Shown: in pieces, positions 61,307-64,000 of the stretch
Numbering within the stretch: position 1 is the stretch's first letter
Layout of the letters: the number at the start of each line of letters is the position of its first letter
Origin: Pedobacter panaciterrae
Lineage (GTDB): Bacteria; Bacteroidota; Bacteroidia; Sphingobacteriales; Sphingobacteriaceae
NCBI RefSeq assembly: GCF_013204795.1
Contig: NZ_JABMKW010000016.1
Location: forward strand, 496,001 to 560,000
DNA length: 64,000 nucleotides
Reading direction: 5' to 3'
Notes under the pieces: generated by a model
Seen by the model: the letters and a program-made list of their open reading frames with translations, nothing else
Told to the model about the DNA's origin: nothing
The model's database searches: none
Translations under genes and position numbers: made by a program

Positions 61307-62353
61307 TTATCGGGTCCATGTGGCAACCTCAAGGATAGCATCCGCGAAAGCTTGCGGGGCTTCCTGCGGAAGGTTATGGCCAACGCCACCGTTAATGTTA
61401 TGGTGTGCATATTTTCCTTTAAAGCGAATGGCATAGACGCTCGGATCGGGATGCGGCGCTCCGTTGGCATCCCCTTCCAGGGTTACTGTAGGCACGGTAA
61501 TGTAAGGAGCAGTAGCGAGTTTAGATTCCAGGGCATCATATTTAGCTTCTCCTTTAGTGATCCCTAATCTCCAACGGTAATTGTCAATCACGATTTGTAC
61601 GTGATCAGGGTTTTTGAAGGATGCTGCAGAACGGCTATAAGTCTCCTCGCTGAATTTCCAGGTTGGCGAGGCCGTCTGCCAGATCAGTTTGTTGAACTCA
61701 GCGGTATTTACCTGATACCCCGCCTGGCCACGATCTGTAGCAAAGTAGTACTGGTACCACCATGACAGCTCGGCTTGTGGTTTAAGCGGCGCCTTGTTAC
61801 CAGCCTGGCTGCCGATTAGGTAGCCGCTCACAGAAACCAGTCCTTTCACGCGATCCGGCCATAATGCGGCCATGATATCTGCGGTACGTGCACCCCAATC
61901 AAATCCGCCGACGATGGCATTTTTGATTTTCAAAGCATCCATAAAGGCAATCATGTCCACGGCAAGGGCAGATTGCTGACCGTTACGTGGCGTTGCAGCA
62001 GACAGAAAGCGCGTGCTGCCATAACCGCGCAGGTAAGGGATGAGCACCCTATAGCCTTTAGCGGTCAAGATTTCGGATACCTCTTTGTAACTGTAAATGT
62101 CATATGGCCAGCCATGAAGAAGCAGAACGGGCTCACCATTGGCCGGACCCGCCTCTACATAACCAATATTGAGTACACCTGCCTTTATTTGTTTGATGTG
62201 ATTAAAAGGGTCCTCGAGCTGCCTGAGCGTACTGTTCTCAGCTATCGTGATTGGTTTTGCTGTAGCTGAAGAAAATAAAATCAGCTGTAGCGCTGCAAAT
62301 ATAAAGGCTAGTCTTCCTAAGCAGTGGCGAGGGGATATAGATTGATTTTTCAT
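61307..62353 (-). CDS. Exported alpha/beta hydrolase (epoxide-hydrolase-like)
   Basis: 348 aa with a signal peptide (SSATAKP, about 33). Oxyanion-hole motif HGWP at 80-83, nucleophile Asp152 in VGGFDWGARTA (Asp in this place suggests an epoxide hydrolase or haloalkane dehalogenase type), and the catalytic His in GGVGHNLPQEAPQAF near residue 330. The LRGYGSTRF cap-start segment is typical. The acidic partner cannot be fixed by eye. Natural substrate unknown. Confidence 0.87.
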   Translation of the reverse strand: MKNQSISPRHCLGRLAFIFAALQLILFSSATAKPITIAENSTLRQLEDPFNHIKQIKAGVLNIGYVEAGPANGEPVLLLHGWPYDIYSYKEVSEILTAKGYRVLIPYLRGYGSTRFLSAATPRNGQQSALAVDMIAFMDALKIKNAIVGGFDWGARTADIMAALWPDRVKGLVSVSGYLIGSQAGNKAPLKPQAELSWWYQYYFATDRGQAGYQVNTAEFNKLIWQTASPTWKFSEETYSRSAASFKNPDHVQIVIDNYRWRLGITKGEAKYDALESKLATAPYITVPTVTLEGDANGAPHPDPSVYAIRFKGKYAHHNINGGVGHNLPQEAPQAFADAILEVATWTR

Positions 62354-62489
62354 TGTATTTTGTTTAGTATTTGTTGATTGATAAGGTAAATTTAGTGCTG
62401 CCGGGACCTGAGAAAAATTACAACCGGGCTGAAGTAGACAAGCTTAGACGCCAACCAGGCATTTGGGGGGGTCGAACATTATGCTCAAT

Positions 62490-62675
62490 TTACTCCGATG
62501 GTCGTTTTTTCTTTTTCAGCTGAATGGTGATCATACCGCAGCTTTGTGGATCCCGTTCAAATCTCGCCGTAGATATTGCGAGTACAGAAGCGAAGGCGAT
62601 CATAGCTGCCGCAAGCCGCCTCCTGATTTCAACTGCCAGGTCCCGGGCCGAAAATAAAAAGATGCTAGTTTTCAT
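62490..62675 (-). CDS. Possible 61-aa small protein
   Basis: A short ORF on the minus strand, ATG at 62675 after an A-rich run, stop at 62490. The sequence (MKTSIFLFSARDLAVEIRR..., ending DPQSCGMITIQLKKKKRPSE) has a helical start and a Cys-containing basic tail, and does not look random. A rightward frame in the same place looks less coding-like. I do not recognise a family. The remaining spacer, 62354-62489 and 62676-62915, has no convincing gene; it holds two short inverted repeats (62749-62776 and 62819-62838). Confidence 0.35.
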   Translation of the reverse strand: MKTSIFLFSARDLAVEIRRRLAAAMIAFASVLAISTARFERDPQSCGMITIQLKKKKRPSE

Positions 62676-62915
62676 AATTACTGTTTATTAGGTGATTTGA
62701 TACCCCAAAACTACCAGGACAGGCTATGAAAAAACGAGTAAAAAACCTTGGGTCAGACAAATCGGGCCATGACCCAGACAGCCTGGTGGCTGAATTTTCT
62801 CCGAAAGCAATCTTCAAAAAAATCCCCCAAGGGATTTTCGATTTGGCTTCTTTATAGGAATATATTAAATTTAGCAACGACCGACTTACAAAGCCAGTTA
62901 GCATCAGCACCGTTT

Positions 62916-63191
62916 ATGAAATTTTTTGTACTATTTATTTTGTCTTTCCTATTGGTATCTGCCCTACCATTTCTCTGGAATCAATTTTCATTTGTTAAAG
63001 CAGGCTTTCCCTTTCCTTACCTGCAAAGAATGACCTTTGAGAATTCAGAATTCACATCCACAACAATCTCGTTTGTAAGGGTAAATTTTGCGTATGATTT
63101 GATTTTAGTAGGGATTTTTGTTTGGGTATTCTATAAATTCAGCGCAACCATAAAAGGTCACACTTCATCTAAGCGTCCTTTTGAGAAATAA
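62916..63191 (+). CDS. Small membrane protein, unknown function
   Basis: 91 aa from the ATG at 62916 (MKFFVLFILSFLL). A longer frame from 62748 adds 56 residues that do not look coding and cover two hairpins, so I prefer 62916. Two hydrophobic segments: about 1-22 and about 52-72 (NFAYDLILVGIFVWVFYKF). The central part is aromatic (SFVKAGFPFPYLQRM). It is 4 nt before the next gene in the same direction, so the two form an operon. No family recognised. Confidence 0.6.
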   Translation: MKFFVLFILSFLLVSALPFLWNQFSFVKAGFPFPYLQRMTFENSEFTSTTISFVRVNFAYDLILVGIFVWVFYKFSATIKGHTSSKRPFEK

Positions 63192-63195
63192 ATGA

Positions 63196-63735
63196 ATGAG
63201 AAAAACCTTAATTTTAATTTTAATTGCAATCGCCACAATTGCCTCAATTTATACCCTGGTCCATTATATTAAAATGGATGGATTTTCATTCTCCTGGATT
63301 CTGAACTTCCTGCTGATGTTGTTTGTTGTTGTTTTTACCGGAGCACTAAAAAGTCCACTTGGTTCTCCCTACTTTAACGAAAAGGAATGGGAAGGGAGAG
63401 GAAAAACATATGAATATCTCGGAATAAATTTTTTTCGAAAACTATTGGTTTGGGTTGGCTGGGAAAAGGTGATCAGAAAATCCAATCCCATAGAAAAAAA
63501 CACCAAAGCTTTAGTGAATTTGCATTATCAGACAAAAAAATCTGAACTAGACCACTTAATTATCCTGCTGATCGTCCTGGGTTTTAATGTTTTTGTGGCA
63601 TTCGAATTTGGAGTGCTCAAATCATTGTGGTTACTCATATTAAATGTTTTACTAAACCTTTATCCGATTTTTCTTCAACGATATAATCGGCCAAGAATAA
63701 AACGAGCTATAAATTTAAGTAAACGAGCTATCTAA
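63196..63735 (+). CDS. Membrane protein with four helices, unknown function
   Basis: 179 aa. N-terminal helices LILILIAIATIASIYTLVHYI and FSWILNFLLMLFVVVFTGAL, a hydrophilic middle (SPYFNEKEWEGRGKTYEYLGINFFRKLLVWVGWEKVIRKSNP), then LIILLIVLGFNVFVAFEFG and SLWLLILNVLLNLYPIFLQRYNRPRIKR. The tail is basic. Paired with the small membrane protein upstream (4-nt gap). Its last 21 nt overlap the convergent DUF1801 gene. Family not recognised. Confidence 0.75.
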   Translation: MRKTLILILIAIATIASIYTLVHYIKMDGFSFSWILNFLLMLFVVVFTGALKSPLGSPYFNEKEWEGRGKTYEYLGINFFRKLLVWVGWEKVIRKSNPIEKNTKALVNLHYQTKKSELDHLIILLIVLGFNVFVAFEFGVLKSLWLLILNVLLNLYPIFLQRYNRPRIKRAINLSKRAI

Positions 63736-64000
63736 TCTGATCGCTTCTTTTAAAAGCTTTTTTATTGGATTTTCATCAATCTCCTCTGCGGTTTGATAGA
63801 TTTTATAAAAAATTTGCTTGTTTGTTCCATGAGACAGAAAGTGATCATGGTCATTTAATTTATGTCCATACCAAAAACCTAAAAGAACGCCTTTTTTGAT
63901 ACCTCCCCTGGGAACAGTTGAAGGCCAAATAATACATATCCCTTTGTTGCCATAAAAAAACGGAACATTGTATGAGATTTTCTCTTTACAGTATTCAGGA
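63715..64000 (-). CDS. DUF1801-like protein, 5' end cut by the window edge
   Basis: No start is in view, so this gene was found by reading the open frame back from the right edge to a TAA at 63715-63717. It encodes at least 94 residues: SYNVPFFYGNKGICIIW, KGVLLGFWYGHKLNDHDHFL and the tail EIDENPIKKLLKEAIRLDSS. This matches the DUF1801/YdhG group, small cytoplasmic proteins of unknown role, sometimes iron-related. It overlaps the previous gene by 21 nt, tail to tail. Confidence 0.75.
   Translation of the reverse strand, partial: PEYCKEKISYNVPFFYGNKGICIIWPSTVPRGGIKKGVLLGFWYGHKLNDHDHFLSHGTNKQIFYKIYQTAEEIDENPIKKLLKEAIRLDSSFT

Noticed and set aside
62463..62657. 64-aa plus-strand frame in the spacer
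   Set aside because: Less coding-like than the minus-strand reading of the same place, and no start context.
1..64000. tRNA, rRNA, CRISPR arrays, intact insertion sequences
   Set aside because: No T-loop consensus, spaced repeats, transposase motifs or terminal inverted repeats were seen by eye.

Overview
The window looks like chromosomal DNA of a free-living member of the Bacteroidota, most likely family Sphingobacteriaceae (Pedobacter/Mucilaginibacter-like). The basis is two SusC/SusD outer-membrane uptake pairs, an ECF sigma/FecR/STN-SusC relay of the 'Bacteroides expansion' kind, many secreted glycan-active enzymes, TonB- and DUF-type proteins typical of the phylum, low GC and almost no Shine-Dalgarno sequences. 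I see no rRNA, tRNA, CRISPR array or intact insertion sequence. The genus is inferred from gene content only.

Layout. 1-3.1 kb: the end of a HlyD-type adaptor and a C39-peptidase ABC exporter (peptide secretion). 3.1-6.0 kb: a Tet-like MFS pump, then obgE and adk, each preceded by a terminator-like hairpin. 6.4-16.7 kb: a polysaccharide-utilisation-type locus read leftwards: ECF sigma, FecR anti-sigma, STN-bearing SusC, SusD, a TIG/NHL lipoprotein and a parallel beta-helix lipoprotein. 16.8-21.7 kb: a GH5-like hydrolase, a phytanoyl-CoA-dioxygenase-like oxygenase, an AraC regulator and a GxGYxYP protein. 21.8-29.7 kb: a second SusC/SusD pair with an M14 carboxypeptidase. It is preceded by an unlisted 42-codon leader ORF that ends Cys-Cys-Arg-Cys-Cys-stop, which is the most interesting signal in the window. 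29.9-31.7 kb: a Ca/H antiporter, a small lipoprotein and a TfoX-like protein.

31.7-34.6 kb is a scar: a decayed MarR gene, then the leftovers of a Bacteroidota integrative conjugative element (a truncated TraG/MobC ATPase, two ICE-type accessory proteins and a possible 39-aa ORF), with no integrase or relaxase. 34.7-36.7 kb holds tyrA and an aminotransferase (tyrosine/phenylalanine synthesis). 36.9-46.2 kb is a stress and efflux district: two Bcr-type MFS pumps, two SDRs, DoxX, an HD protein, an azoreductase, and TetR, AraC and HxlR regulators. Likely operators can be read directly: twin TetR sites, and a tandem 18-bp repeat between azoreductase and HxlR.

46.3-56.1 kb returns to glycans (GH78 rhamnosidase, GH16 glucanase, an unclassified large TIM-barrel-like enzyme), mixed with a TonB protein, a YcaQ-like protein and an AAC(3)-I-like acetyltransferase. 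56.3-62.4 kb carries DoxX-like and DUF1223 proteins, a LytS/LytTR two-component pair co-transcribed with an HxlR regulator, an SDR with its own tandem operator-like repeat, Ohr, and an alpha/beta hydrolase. 62.9-64 kb ends with two small membrane proteins and the 3' end of a DUF1801 gene that runs off the right edge.

Functions below come from motif recognition by eye. No database search was possible.
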